This document shows positions 1 through 7,975 of a stretch of 64,000 nt of DNA, piece after piece. The position numbers and the translations under genes were made by a program. This DNA comes from Oscillospiraceae bacterium (lineage in GTDB: Bacteria; Bacillota; Clostridia; Oscillospirales; Oscillospiraceae), in NCBI GenBank assembly GCA_015068325.1, contig SVKQ01000012.1, positions 124,001 to 188,000 on the forward strand, read 5' to 3'. Under the pieces are notes generated by a model. That model saw nothing but the letters and a program-made list of their open reading frames with translations. It made no database searches and was not told where the DNA came from. Position 1 is the stretch's first letter, and every line of letters starts with the position of its first letter.

Positions 1-2
1 CG

Positions 3-467
3 GCGGGATATGAAACCGCTAACGGAACTTTTGATGTTGAGTCAAAAACGGTATTCATAAATGCAGATTATTTGAAAGAAGCGCCTGATTATGAAAAAGC
101 TTTTTACCTTTTTCATGAATTGAGACATTCTTCACAGTATCTTTGCCCCGATCTATTTAGCAGTGTGATCAATCGCAGTATTCAATACGTTGTTATGTAT
201 GATGGCACTTGTTATAAGATCATTAACGGAAAGTACTACGAGTGTAAATTAGAAGGTGGCGTAGATTTTTTTACAAATATCTACCTTGGACAGCCGTATG
301 AAGTTGACGCCAATAAATACGCTTATGAACAGGTAAAAAAGATCTGTGGGGATTCGGATGACCTGCGTAAACCGTATGAATTCTGGATACCCAGTCAGCC
401 TGTGCCAGATGACGCTTATGATTTGGTATATGCTTTGATTGACGAAAAAATACAGATGAAAGATTAA
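3..467 (+). CDS. partial HExxH-motif protein (5' end outside window)
   Basis: The reading frame is open from the first bases of the window to the stop at 467, so the true start lies upstream; the internal TTG at 72 is not a convincing start. The visible part is about 154 residues and contains FHELRH, which fits the HExxH zinc-metallopeptidase signature seen in ImmA/IrrE and SprT-like families. The segment after it is rich in Tyr and Asp and has no other motif I recognise. It is low in GC compared with the core genes, consistent with accessory DNA. Function beyond a possible metal-binding peptidase fold is unknown. Confidence 0.5.
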   Translation, partial: AGYETANGTFDVESKTVFINADYLKEAPDYEKAFYLFHELRHSSQYLCPDLFSSVINRSIQYVVMYDGTCYKIINGKYYECKLEGGVDFFTNIYLGQPYEVDANKYAYEQVKKICGDSDDLRKPYEFWIPSQPVPDDAYDLVYALIDEKIQMKD

Positions 468-528
468 GCGACAAATCCTGGTTTTGTAGGTGTTTCTAAC
501 AACCCGGGATTTACTGAGGAGAAACAAT

Positions 529-995
529 ATGTCAATACGAACAGATTTGGAGCGCGTTGCCAGCGCGTCGCGGTCCGACGATCATGTATGCATCAAGCCG
601 ATGGAAACGCAGGATGATTTGGTGTATGCACTCTTTGGGTGCCAACTTACCGAAGAGCAAAAAGAACTTGTCAATCCGGCAGGCTTCTCCATCGGAAGAG
701 CATATTTGTTCAGAGAAGACAACCTTCGTTCAATGATTTTTTGAGAGTATATGGCGGTAACATTGGGTATTCCGTCAGGCCTTCTGAGAGAAGAAAAGGG
801 TATGCGAAGTGGATGCTTTCTCAAGCACTCGTTTATTGCAGGAAAATAGGCATGAGCAAGGTCTTGATTAACTGTCTTGAGAAGAATGAGGGAAGCAGGA
901 GAACAATTCTTGCAAATGGCGGCAAATATGAAAGTACTATATATGTGCCCGGAGAAAACGTTAATCTTGAACGATATTGGATTGAATTAGAATGA
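529..995 (+). pseudogene. broken, chimeric GNAT acetyltransferase
   Basis: An ORF with a good GAGGAG site starts at 529 and stops at 744 after 71 residues. A second reading frame, without its own start, continues from about 710 to 995 and carries a typical GNAT acetyl-CoA binding core (VYGGNIGYSVRPSERRKGYA). The two parts are in different frames and meet near 715-725. The first part also ends like a GNAT interior (NPAGFSIGRAYL), so the locus may be a deletion fusion of two GNAT genes rather than a simple frameshift. No intact enzyme can be made from it. Confidence 0.65.
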
Positions 996-1080
996 CAAAT
1001 TCCGGTTTATCTATCCGATTCTCTGAAAACCCTTGATTTTCCTGCGTTTCCTGCAGGTCTGCTACCATAATAAGCTCCGT

Positions 1081-1120
1081 TTTCCCTTGTTTTTGCCCTT
1101 GTGGGGCAAAACAAGGGAAA
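1081..1120 (+). terminator. long hairpin between GNAT remnant and integrase
   Basis: An 18-nt arm at 1081-1098 and a 17-nt arm at 1104-1120 pair with one bulged T, and CTTTTT follows on the plus strand. It can end plus-strand transcription and lies directly after the stop of the minus-strand integrase. Its left arm overlaps the candidate att repeat. Confidence 0.5.
1084..1103. repeat. candidate left attachment repeat of element A
   Basis: CCCTTGTTTTTGCCCTTGTG here matches 18 of 20 bases of CCCTTGCTTTTGCCCTTATG at 10286-10305. The pair brackets an integrase, a repressor, an excisionase-like gene, a relaxase and TnpV. It is only a candidate: the match is imperfect and no empty site is available for comparison. 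Confidence 0.3.
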
Positions 1121-1127
1121 CTTTTTA

Positions 1128-2426
1128 TCAGTTGCCGCCTACTACCTTATCCAGCAGGCGGGCCGAGGAGCGTTTCGCTTCCCTCGTCGAGTGAGCGTAG
1201 ATATTCATGGTGGTACTGACGTCGGCGTGTCCCAAGAGCTCTTGTACGTCCTTCGGCGCTGCCCCGTTTGAGAGCAGATTGCTGGTGAACGTGTGGCGAA
1301 GCTGATGGAAGTGGAAGCCCTCAAGCCCCGGAATCTTCTTTGAGGCTGTCCGGCAGACGATGCTGACCGTGCTGGACGATTCAAAGCATCCATCCGGGCG
1401 GAGACAAACGAAGTCGATCTCCCGGTAGTCCTCCGGCACTTCCTCCAACCTTTGCAAACTGTACAGCTCATAGTAACTGCGGCCCTTCTCCTGTACTTGC
1501 CTGTAGTAGTTCAGACTGTAAAGCTCGCCGTACTTGAAGCGGTTTTTGTGCTGCTCGGTCCTGGCTGCCTTGAGGATCACCGCCAGCGTGTCGCAGAAGT
1601 CCACCGTGCGGATTTTACTCCGCTTGGTGGTGCCGACCTCCGTCTTGTGCCTCGCCCCGTTGTAGCGCATACTACGCCGCACCGTGATGGTCTGCTCCTT
1701 GAGGTCAATGTCCTGCCATGTGAGGGCACAGACCTCGCCGATCCGAAGCCCGGTGTAGTAGGCGATCTGGATGGGCAGGAGCGCCGGATTCTCTTTTTTT
1801 TTCAGATAGTCCGTCAGCGCCTTGTACTGCTCGTAGGAGATCGTCGGGACGGTCAGCCCGTCCTCGCTGTCTTCGTTGAACAGTTCATAGGTTTCCTGCT
1901 TGTGCCTAATCTTGACGTACTGCATCGGGTTGAAGGTCAACAGCCGCTTGGGGAAGACCGCAAATCGGAACGCTCCCTGCATCACCGCCGAGAACTGCCG
2001 CATATAGCCTTTGCTGATGGGCTTGACCTCCGTTCCGTCGGCATTAGTGCCCCCAAAGGACAGAAGATCGAAGAATGCCTGCAAATGCTCCGATGTGACG
2101 GTTTTGAGCTTCCGGCTGCCGATGGGAAACTGCTTGATGCGAGATGCAGCCCCCTGATAGGCCATTACCGTGCCGTTGGAGAGATTGCCGGGCTTGACTT
2201 CTTCCTCGATCCACATATCCAAGAGACTCCCCACCGTGACGTTTTCGGACCTGGCGACAAACTTCTTTGCCTCGTAGTCCTCCATCGCCTTGCGGAGCAG
2301 GGCTTCCGTCTCGGACTTGCTTTCCGTCCCGGCGCATTCCTTCTGCACCAGATTCCCGCTCTCGTCTTCAACGTAGAAGCGGTAGTACCACTTTTTGCCT
2401 TTCTTTCTGACAGATCCTTTTGCCAT
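1128..2426 (-). CDS. tyrosine recombinase/integrase of element A
   Basis: This 432-residue site-specific recombinase would catalyse integration and, with an excisionase, excision of the element. An N-terminal Arm-type DNA-binding segment ([17 protein letters not shown], residues 3-19) is followed by a SAM-like core-binding domain (about 60-170) and the catalytic domain. Visible catalytic motifs are TGLRIGE (Arg), HQLRHT (His and Arg), LGHAD (His) and IYAHS (Tyr nucleophile). The ATG at 2426 has GGAGA upstream; an ATG 16 codons earlier lacks a site. The gene sits at one end of the element pointing outward, as is usual for integrases of Tn916-like and related mobilizable elements. Confidence 0.92.
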   Translation of the reverse strand: MAKGSVRKKGKKWYYRFYVEDESGNLVQKECAGTESKSETEALLRKAMEDYEAKKFVARSENVTVGSLLDMWIEEEVKPGNLSNGTVMAYQGAASRIKQFPIGSRKLKTVTSEHLQAFFDLLSFGGTNADGTEVKPISKGYMRQFSAVMQGAFRFAVFPKRLLTFNPMQYVKIRHKQETYELFNEDSEDGLTVPTISYEQYKALTDYLKKKENPALLPIQIAYYTGLRIGEVCALTWQDIDLKEQTITVRRSMRYNGARHKTEVGTTKRSKIRTVDFCDTLAVILKAARTEQHKNRFKYGELYSLNYYRQVQEKGRSYYELYSLQRLEEVPEDYREIDFVCLRPDGCFESSSTVSIVCRTASKKIPGLEGFHFHQLRHTFTSNLLSNGAAPKDVQELLGHADVSTTMNIYAHSTREAKRSSARLLDKVVGGN

Positions 2427-2472
2427 AGATCGTGATTCTCCTTTCCGTATCCGTGGCAATCGGGTCTGTAAC

Positions 2473-2522
2473 ATATGGTGTGCGTGTTACCATATCCGCC
2501 GGTCTTCATGACCGGCTTTTTT
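2473..2522 (+). other. intergenic inverted repeats between integrase and repressor
   Basis: The 130-bp gap holds two inverted repeats. ATATGGT (2473-2479) pairs with ACCATAT (2489-2495), a possible operator. GCCGGTC (2498-2504) pairs with GACCGGC (2510-2516) and is followed by six T on the plus strand, a terminator-like hairpin with no plus-strand gene in front of it. Confidence 0.35.
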
Positions 2523-2557
2523 CGTTCCCGTATTTGTATTTCAAGGTGCCACGGTAC

Positions 2558-3211
2558 TTATGTACCTTTTTCGATCAGCTTCTGCTTTGCCTGATCGACG
2601 ATCCCGAACAGCTCCGGGATGGATACCTTTGTCCGGCCTTCATCGTACAGATGCAGGATGCCGTCGAGGTATCGCTTCATGTCCTCTATCGGGACTTCCA
2701 TCTCCTTCTGATAGACCTGCTCGGTGATGGAGCCGATATGGATCGCATATTTGCCGATGGACTCTTTCAGCCCTTCGTCCTCCGCCACTTCATCGACCTT
2801 CTCCATGGACACCGCCCAATACTTGGTGAGGATGGTGTAGAGGTCCACGATCTGACCGAGGAAGGTGGTCAAAAGCTGCTGGTGCGGTTCACCGTTTACG
2901 GTGTTCGTCACCGCTTCCAGATAGCCCTTGATGTGCTTCTCCAGATCCATCTGGCAGACGGTATAGATGCTGTATTCCTTATCATCGGAAAGTCCCGTCA
3001 GCCATTCGGGAGTGGTCAGCAGCCCTTCCGCAAGACCGTTGATGATCATTGTCCGCTTGGGATCGACCCCGTCCGCCTCATACCGCTGGATAGTGGATTT
3101 GTTGACGCCGATCCGCTTTCCCAGCTCCGGCATGGACAGCTTTAGCTCCGTCCGCCGCTCTTTGATCCGTTCTCCGACCTGTTTCGGGCTGAACATTTCT
3201 TTTGTCTTCAA
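2558..3211 (-). CDS. XRE-family repressor of element A
   Basis: The 217-residue product has a helix-turn-helix domain near its N terminus (VGERIKERRTELKLSMPELGKRIGVNKSTIQRYE split over residues 12-45) and a helical C-terminal part of unknown function. I chose the TTG at 3211 because GGAGGTGA lies seven bases upstream; the GTG at 3220 overlaps that site. It is divergent from the excisionase-like gene at 3395 and faces a shared 180-bp control region, the classic layout of an element or phage immunity repressor. Inferred role: holding excision and mobilization genes off. Confidence 0.8.
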   Translation of the reverse strand: MKTKEMFSPKQVGERIKERRTELKLSMPELGKRIGVNKSTIQRYEADGVDPKRTMIINGLAEGLLTTPEWLTGLSDDKEYSIYTVCQMDLEKHIKGYLEAVTNTVNGEPHQQLLTTFLGQIVDLYTILTKYWAVSMEKVDEVAEDEGLKESIGKYAIHIGSITEQVYQKEMEVPIEDMKRYLDGILHLYDEGRTKVSIPELFGIVDQAKQKLIEKGT

Positions 3212-3235
3212 GGCGTTCACCTCCTAACGTATGCA

Positions 3236-3264
3236 AGTATAACACAGTAAAACCTAATTTGCAA
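3236..3264 (-). promoter_or_regulatory. promoter of element A repressor
   Basis: On the minus strand TTGCAA and TATACT are separated by 17 bases, ending about 25 bases before the repressor start. The word GGTTGCA recurs at this site and near 3303 and 3356 on the plus strand, so it may be a repressor operator. Confidence 0.55.
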
Positions 3265-3316
3265 CCCCTAATCACATATATTTTCAGAAACATTTCTTAA
3301 ATGGTTGCAGAATGAG

Positions 3317-3345
3317 TTGACAAGCAGAGGCAGAATAAGTATAAT
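3317..3345 (+). promoter_or_regulatory. consensus promoter for excisionase/relaxase genes
   Basis: TTGACA and TATAAT with 17-base spacing, a perfect sigma-A promoter, starts about 50 bases before the excisionase-like gene. GGTTGCA words flank it, so the divergent repressor probably controls it. Confidence 0.75.
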
Positions 3346-3394
3346 GACAGAGCAAAGGTTGCAAAACAGGTATTTGCAGAATGGAGGTGATAAT

Positions 3395-3610
3395 ATGAGA
3401 GAACCCAAAATGGGAATGACCATCGACGAAGCCGCCGAAATGACCGGGATCGGACGGAACACCATGCGGAAGCTGGTGGACTGGGGCAAGCTGCCCGTGC
3501 TCAAAGTGGGTCGAAAGACGATCATCCGAAGGGATACGCTGGAGAACTTTATGACCGTCAATCAGGGGAGAAACCTGCTCAATCAGGCAGACGTCCGGGA
3601 GGTGCGCTGA
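3395..3610 (+). CDS. excisionase-like small HTH protein
   Basis: This 71-residue protein is a MerR/excisionase-type DNA-binding domain: DEAAEMTGIGRNTMRKLVDWGKLP is followed by a wing with KVGRKTIIRRDTLENF. The ATG at 3395 has a strong GGAGGTGA site, unlike the ORF extension to 3305. Proteins of this family act as recombination directionality factors or as transcription factors in mobile elements. It is first in the plus-strand unit that contains the relaxase and is divergent from the repressor, which fits an excision role. Confidence 0.75.
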   Translation: MREPKMGMTIDEAAEMTGIGRNTMRKLVDWGKLPVLKVGRKTIIRRDTLENFMTVNQGRNLLNQADVREVR

Positions 3611-3646
3611 CGATGGACACAGCAGGAAAAAGGCCTCGCCGTTTGA

Positions 3647-3808
3647 GAGCGAAATACACCCCTCGCACAAATCTGGCGATTTGTACAAGAGGTATTTCGC
3701 TCCTGCGGAGGGCCTGCGTCTCTGTCCCAGCGATGGAGGACAGAGGCGCAGCCGGAAACCGCCCGGCGCTTTCCGGTGTTGTCCCACCGCTGCGGCGGCG
3801 TGACAACA
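3647..3808 (+). other. array of four consecutive hairpins before the relaxase
   Basis: Four stems follow each other in 162 bases with no convincing gene. Stem 1 pairs GAGCGAAATAC (3647-3657) perfectly with 3692-3702 and has an inner ACAAAT/ATTTGT stem. Stem 2 pairs 3714-3727 with 3737-3750 with one G-U. Stem 3 pairs CCGGAAA (3752-3758) with TTTCCGG (3770-3776). Stem 4 pairs TGTTGTC (3777-3783) with GACAACA (3802-3808). Its position just before a MobA/MobL relaxase suggests an origin of transfer or a structured leader. Confidence 0.55.
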
Positions 3809-3854
3809 TACGGGGACGGAGGACGGGAGACGAAAGCAGGAACGGAGGTGAACG

Positions 3855-5294
3855 ATGGCTCGGCACAGCTTTATCCAGATGTCAAAGCTGTCTGATGTCA
3901 AGGGAAGAATATCCTATATCTCGGACCCCAAGAGGCAGGAACACCTATACGCCACCTTCTCTACAAGGGAAGATATGACCTTCTGGAACGACTTGGCGAA
4001 GGAGTGTCAGGAGGAGTTCCGGCGGTCCATGGCGAAGGGGAAGTGTATCGAGGCACGGGAACTGATCATTGCGCTGCCGGAGGAATACACGCAGTTTGAT
4101 CCCAACCGGGTGCTGCGGGAGTTCACGGAGCAGTTCAAAAAACGGTATGGCGTGGAATGCGTCTCGGCGCTCCACCACAACAGGACTAAGAATAATTATC
4201 ATATCCATCTGATCTTCTCAGAGCGGCGCTTGCTGCCGGAGCCGGATATCAAGATCGCCACCCGCAGTGTGTTCTACGATGAAACGGGAAAGCGGGTACG
4301 CACGAAGAAGGAGATCACCGGCGAGGACGGCACGATCCGAAAGGGCTGCATCGTAATCAAGAAGGGCGAGGCTTACGAAAGCCACTTGTTCACGGTGAAG
4401 GACGACACGTTCAAGAATGAGCTATTCCTGGAAGAAGCAAAGCACTTCTACACCGCTCTGATCAACCAGCATATCCACGACCCGGAGCGACGCTTGAAGG
4501 TCTTTGACCCGAACAGCGTCTACCTCCCCACAAAGAAGATCGGGAAGAACAATCCCAAAGCGGCGGAGATCGAAGCGGACAACGCGGCGCGGCAGGACTG
4601 GAACAGAACAGCGGATATGGCGCTGGTGTCCGGGATCGAAGAATCCAAGATCATAGAGATCAGAAATGAACACGTCTACGATGAAGCCTCCCGGTCCGTG
4701 CAAAAGCACGGCTGGCTGCCGGGACTGTTCCGTGGCATCATCCAAAAGGCCAAGGAAATCCTGATGGGCTTGATCCGGGAGACGGAGGTCCCGCCCAAAC
4801 CTACGCTGTCCGTTGATATGGCGGAGTACCGCAAGATGCAGAAGCTGATGGTCAAGGTACAGGATGAAGCCAGGGGAGTTAAGCAGCTCATGCACGGAGA
4901 ACTGCCGAAGTTGGAGAAGCAGCTCGCCGAAACGACCGGCCTGTTCAAAGGCAAAGAACGCAAGGCCCTGCAGGAAAAGATTGCAGGCGTACAACAGGAG
5001 ATCGACCGGCGGATGGACCGGCTGCCCGGTATCCTGAAAGCAGACGGCTATCCCGATGTACAGGCGTTCAAGCGGCTGTATGACGAGGCCACGATCTTAG
5101 TGGAGCAGTACAACCGTGATCTGGCTGCATGGGAGCGGCAGGTCCACGGAGAGCCGCAGCCCCAGCAGACACCGCCTGAAAAAGAGAGCATCCGAAAGAA
5201 GCTCCGGGAAATGGATGCGGAGGCCAAGCGCCGGAACGACGCCCGGCGACAGCAGACACGACCCCGCAGCCACGATTATGACAGAGGACGCTAA
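3855..5294 (+). CDS. MobA/MobL-family relaxase
   Basis: This 479-residue protein should nick the transfer origin and carry the single strand during mobilization by a helper conjugation system. The N-terminal relaxase domain shows a candidate catalytic tyrosine at Tyr21 (SYISDP) and the HUH metal motif His108...Asn113, His116, His118 (HNRTKNNYHIHL). Residues about 300-479 are charged and predicted coiled coil. The ATG at 3855 follows GGAGGTGA closely. No type IV secretion genes are in the window, so the element is mobilizable rather than self-transmissible as far as can be seen. Confidence 0.9.
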   Translation: MARHSFIQMSKLSDVKGRISYISDPKRQEHLYATFSTREDMTFWNDLAKECQEEFRRSMAKGKCIEARELIIALPEEYTQFDPNRVLREFTEQFKKRYGVECVSALHHNRTKNNYHIHLIFSERRLLPEPDIKIATRSVFYDETGKRVRTKKEITGEDGTIRKGCIVIKKGEAYESHLFTVKDDTFKNELFLEEAKHFYTALINQHIHDPERRLKVFDPNSVYLPTKKIGKNNPKAAEIEADNAARQDWNRTADMALVSGIEESKIIEIRNEHVYDEASRSVQKHGWLPGLFRGIIQKAKEILMGLIRETEVPPKPTLSVDMAEYRKMQKLMVKVQDEARGVKQLMHGELPKLEKQLAETTGLFKGKERKALQEKIAGVQQEIDRRMDRLPGILKADGYPDVQAFKRLYDEATILVEQYNRDLAAWERQVHGEPQPQQTPPEKESIRKKLREMDAEAKRRNDARRQQTRPRSHDYDRGR

Positions 5295-5306
5295 GACAGA
5301 AAAACA

Positions 5307-5369
5307 CACCGCAGGAGCCCCCTGCGGTGCATACATAGAAACGCCCTGCAAGTTTGCGGCTTGCAGGGC
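5307..5369 (+). terminator. two inverted repeats after the relaxase
   Basis: CACCGCAGG (5307-5315) pairs with CCTGCGGTG (5321-5329), and GCCCTGCAAG (5343-5352) pairs with CTTGCAGGGC (5360-5369). They start 13 bases after the relaxase stop and probably end that transcript, although neither has a long T run. The remaining 90 bases to 5461 are AT-rich and without a gene. Confidence 0.5.
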
Positions 5370-5461
5370 GAAGTGTGCGTGATATTAGACTTGTATTGTC
5401 AATATGTTACTTCTCAAAAAGTATAGATAAATATGTCAGACTACTGCTTTCTGTATAAGGC

Positions 5462-7762
5462 TTATTCCGGAGTCCAAGTATACTCGAACCAGGATCTACC
5501 TGCGTTTGAATCGAAAACAATGCGGAAGGATGGCACCGGTTCTTTGGCATCGGGCATAGTCATGGTGACAGTGTCACTCATTCCTTCGATCCATGGAGCA
5601 TCCCAAGGAACGCCATATACAGGTCCGGGCGAATCGCCCGCATAAATTGGCCTCTCTCCATCGCCATATACGTATCCGTTGGCAGAGCTGAGGCTGTCTG
5701 TCAGGGCCATTTCGTCCAGGATATCGTCGGCCTCCACATAAAGTCCGCAAAAGATATTATGGATTTGCGTATCGTAAGATTCGACACTCGTATTGATATC
5801 AATGGAGAAGGATGACTCAGGCATCAGTTCTTTAGGCAACGGACTGATAGAACAACTGTAGCTGACAAACCATGGAACGTCAGCCGCGTCCACACGTGTT
5901 TCAGGATCATATCGGTAGGACGCAAGATGCTTGTAAAGATCCCCGTCAAAGGTAAGCGTGTATTCCCCGCCTCCGTCTGTCGAGTTTTCACGCACTTCAA
6001 AACCGCTGTCTGTAAGCACCCATTTTCCTTTTTCTGTTTTCTCCAGTTTTATCGTTATTGTCGGCATGGAAATAACAAAGGGAACGGTAAATTCTGGCTT
6101 GTCCGTGTTTATATTCGCATCCGGCTTGAAAAATTCCACCGTATGGGGATAACCTGCTGTCATAAACCCGAGCAGAGTCGCGGTAGTTGTGAGCTTTCCT
6201 TCTTTGGGCCACGTACCTGTCCAGCTGCGTTCATCCGCGTCCGTGTCCAGGGGAGCAAAGCGAAGCCGATAACCCGCGTACTGGGAGGTTTCACCTTTTT
6301 TCAGGTCCTCGGATATCGTGATCGTGATCTTTGTGTTATAGAAATTCTTGATCTTGTTTATGGCATCCAGCTCTGCCTGCTCACTCTTCCTGATAAAGTA
6401 GGTCTGAACACTCTTCAATATCGCAGGCATGAATTTATCCTTAAGGTAGGCCACATACTCGTCGATCATCTGATTTTTTTCCGCTTCCGTGAAGTCCGGG
6501 ATACGCCTGACGGTAACGTTTGGTACGTCAGCGGCTACCTCTGCCTGCTGATCCGCCGTCAGGAAGAAGAAATCCGAAGCATAACTGCGGAATTGCTCCT
6601 CCAGAATGTCGATGACCGAGTCCGCGTCATCCGGATTCTTTTCGATGGTCTGGATAACGAGCTTGCGCCAATCTTTTGGTTTCATCAGCTTATGCGCCCA
6701 GTTTGCGGAGGTAAAACCTTCGTTATAGTGATGATATACATAGCCGATATCTTCCAGCTTTGTGGATTTTGCCTCCTCCGCAAAGGCAGTCAGCATTTTG
6801 TCTATGATCAGTACGCCGCCCATGCCGATGGAAAGAGCTCCGCTGCCCACGGAAGTAAAGGCGTCGGCCCAGTAGGTCGTAACCTTGGTTCCGACATCAC
6901 GGATCAGATTGAGGATTTCCCCGTCTGACGCGCCGCCGCCGACAGAATCTTTCACGGCGATCGTCATAAGGTTTTTAGCCGTCGCAAGGTAGCCAAGAGC
7001 GGAAAAAAGAGTCTGGTTTGTATTCGGTATTTCTGAGGAGAGCCAATCGGGGACATCTCCCAGCGTTGCTATATTGATAGCATTGTCGAGCCGGTCAGAC
7101 CAATCAAAGAACATGTCAGACGCGTTTGAGACAAATTCCCTCAGATCTTTACCTACATCCGGATCGTCTTCCGCGATGCGCGAGGCAAAGTCGATAGCTT
7201 GGTCGCGGCTCATTGTAAGCCGTGAATCATGGATGTCCGTAATGTGAGCGTTTCTGTTTCCCTCGTTTGCGACGCAAAACACTCCGTATTCCGAGAGATG
7301 ATCCGTGTATATGACCAGTTCCTGCGCGTTCGCATCCACTTCGAACAAAACATCCTCCCATTCGCCGGTCTCTTCGTTTTTATACTTCGCGCCGACGCAT
7401 TTGGCCGGATCCTGGCCCTCTTTGCAGTAGCTCGTGTCATAGGGGATACGGATCGTGATGTAATCGCCCAGCTCGTGCATGTCCCCGAGCCTGATGTCGT
7501 ACACGTCGATCTTGTAACCGTCTTCCGAATGATCCTCGCTCTGTCCCTTGGCGACGGAGAGCTTGGCCTCTCCTTCCAGCACAAAATCTCCCACGTCTAC
7601 CGTAACGCCATTGGAAACAGCACTAGTGTTTTCCGGAGACAAGACTACACTTTTCGCCTGGTTATTGTCACCACCGCCGCCACCGCCGGAACCGCTGCAA
7701 GCTGAAAGCAGCATAGAGAGCACCAACAGAAGCAATATAGCTTTCGATTGTTTCTTTTTCAT
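5462..7762 (-). CDS. large cargo lipoprotein of unknown function
   Basis: The 766-residue protein starts with a lipoprotein signal (MKKKQSK, hydrophobic core, lipobox LSAC with Cys22) and a Gly/Ser linker, so it should be anchored outside the membrane. Residues about 40-160 are beta-rich and carry a segment like those in ZU5-type surface proteins, where charged strands end in a YGVF motif. The middle (about 170-450) is mostly helical and the C-terminal third is again beta-rich. The ATG at 7762 follows AGGGGGAAAA; an upstream ATG lacks a site. It is divergent from the double-HTH gene at 7976. I recognise no enzymatic motif. Confidence 0.7.
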   Translation of the reverse strand: MKKKQSKAILLLLVLSMLLSACSGSGGGGGGDNNQAKSVVLSPENTSAVSNGVTVDVGDFVLEGEAKLSVAKGQSEDHSEDGYKIDVYDIRLGDMHELGDYITIRIPYDTSYCKEGQDPAKCVGAKYKNEETGEWEDVLFEVDANAQELVIYTDHLSEYGVFCVANEGNRNAHITDIHDSRLTMSRDQAIDFASRIAEDDPDVGKDLREFVSNASDMFFDWSDRLDNAINIATLGDVPDWLSSEIPNTNQTLFSALGYLATAKNLMTIAVKDSVGGGASDGEILNLIRDVGTKVTTYWADAFTSVGSGALSIGMGGVLIIDKMLTAFAEEAKSTKLEDIGYVYHHYNEGFTSANWAHKLMKPKDWRKLVIQTIEKNPDDADSVIDILEEQFRSYASDFFFLTADQQAEVAADVPNVTVRRIPDFTEAEKNQMIDEYVAYLKDKFMPAILKSVQTYFIRKSEQAELDAINKIKNFYNTKITITISEDLKKGETSQYAGYRLRFAPLDTDADERSWTGTWPKEGKLTTTATLLGFMTAGYPHTVEFFKPDANINTDKPEFTVPFVISMPTITIKLEKTEKGKWVLTDSGFEVRENSTDGGGEYTLTFDGDLYKHLASYRYDPETRVDAADVPWFVSYSCSISPLPKELMPESSFSIDINTSVESYDTQIHNIFCGLYVEADDILDEMALTDSLSSANGYVYGDGERPIYAGDSPGPVYGVPWDAPWIEGMSDTVTMTMPDAKEPVPSFRIVFDSNAGRSWFEYTWTPE

Positions 7763-7860
7763 AGCTTTTCCCCCTGATACAGTCGATGTTTTTTTCAAAA
7801 CGGATCTCCTGGAAAGTTTCATCAACAGCAACTTCCAGTTTTAAAAAGCTGCATAAATAT

Positions 7861-7889
7861 ATTATATGCCAGGACCAATCAAGGAACAA
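7861..7889 (-). promoter_or_regulatory. promoter of cargo lipoprotein
   Basis: On the minus strand TTGTTC and TATAAT stand 17 bases apart, about 100 bases before the lipoprotein start. Confidence 0.6.
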
Positions 7890-7909
7890 TAGTGGACAAC
7901 TTTCTTTCA

Positions 7910-7938
7910 TTGAATTTTTGTTGTCCATATGCTATACT
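7910..7938 (+). promoter_or_regulatory. promoter of double-HTH regulator
   Basis: TTGAAT and TATACT have 17-base spacing and lie about 40 bases before the start at 7976. It stands 20 bases from the lipoprotein promoter, so one bound protein could control both. Confidence 0.6.
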
Positions 7939-7975
7939 GTACTCATCTCATGATACAGGGGAAGATTACCACATC

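Noticed and set aside
1452-2435. 327-residue plus-strand ORF
   Set aside because: It lies antisense to the integrase, whose catalytic motifs are complete; no ribosome site or recognizable domain.
3613-3978. 121-residue ORF across the hairpin array
   Set aside because: It is Arg-rich, follows the inverted repeats rather than a codon pattern and runs into the relaxase in another frame.
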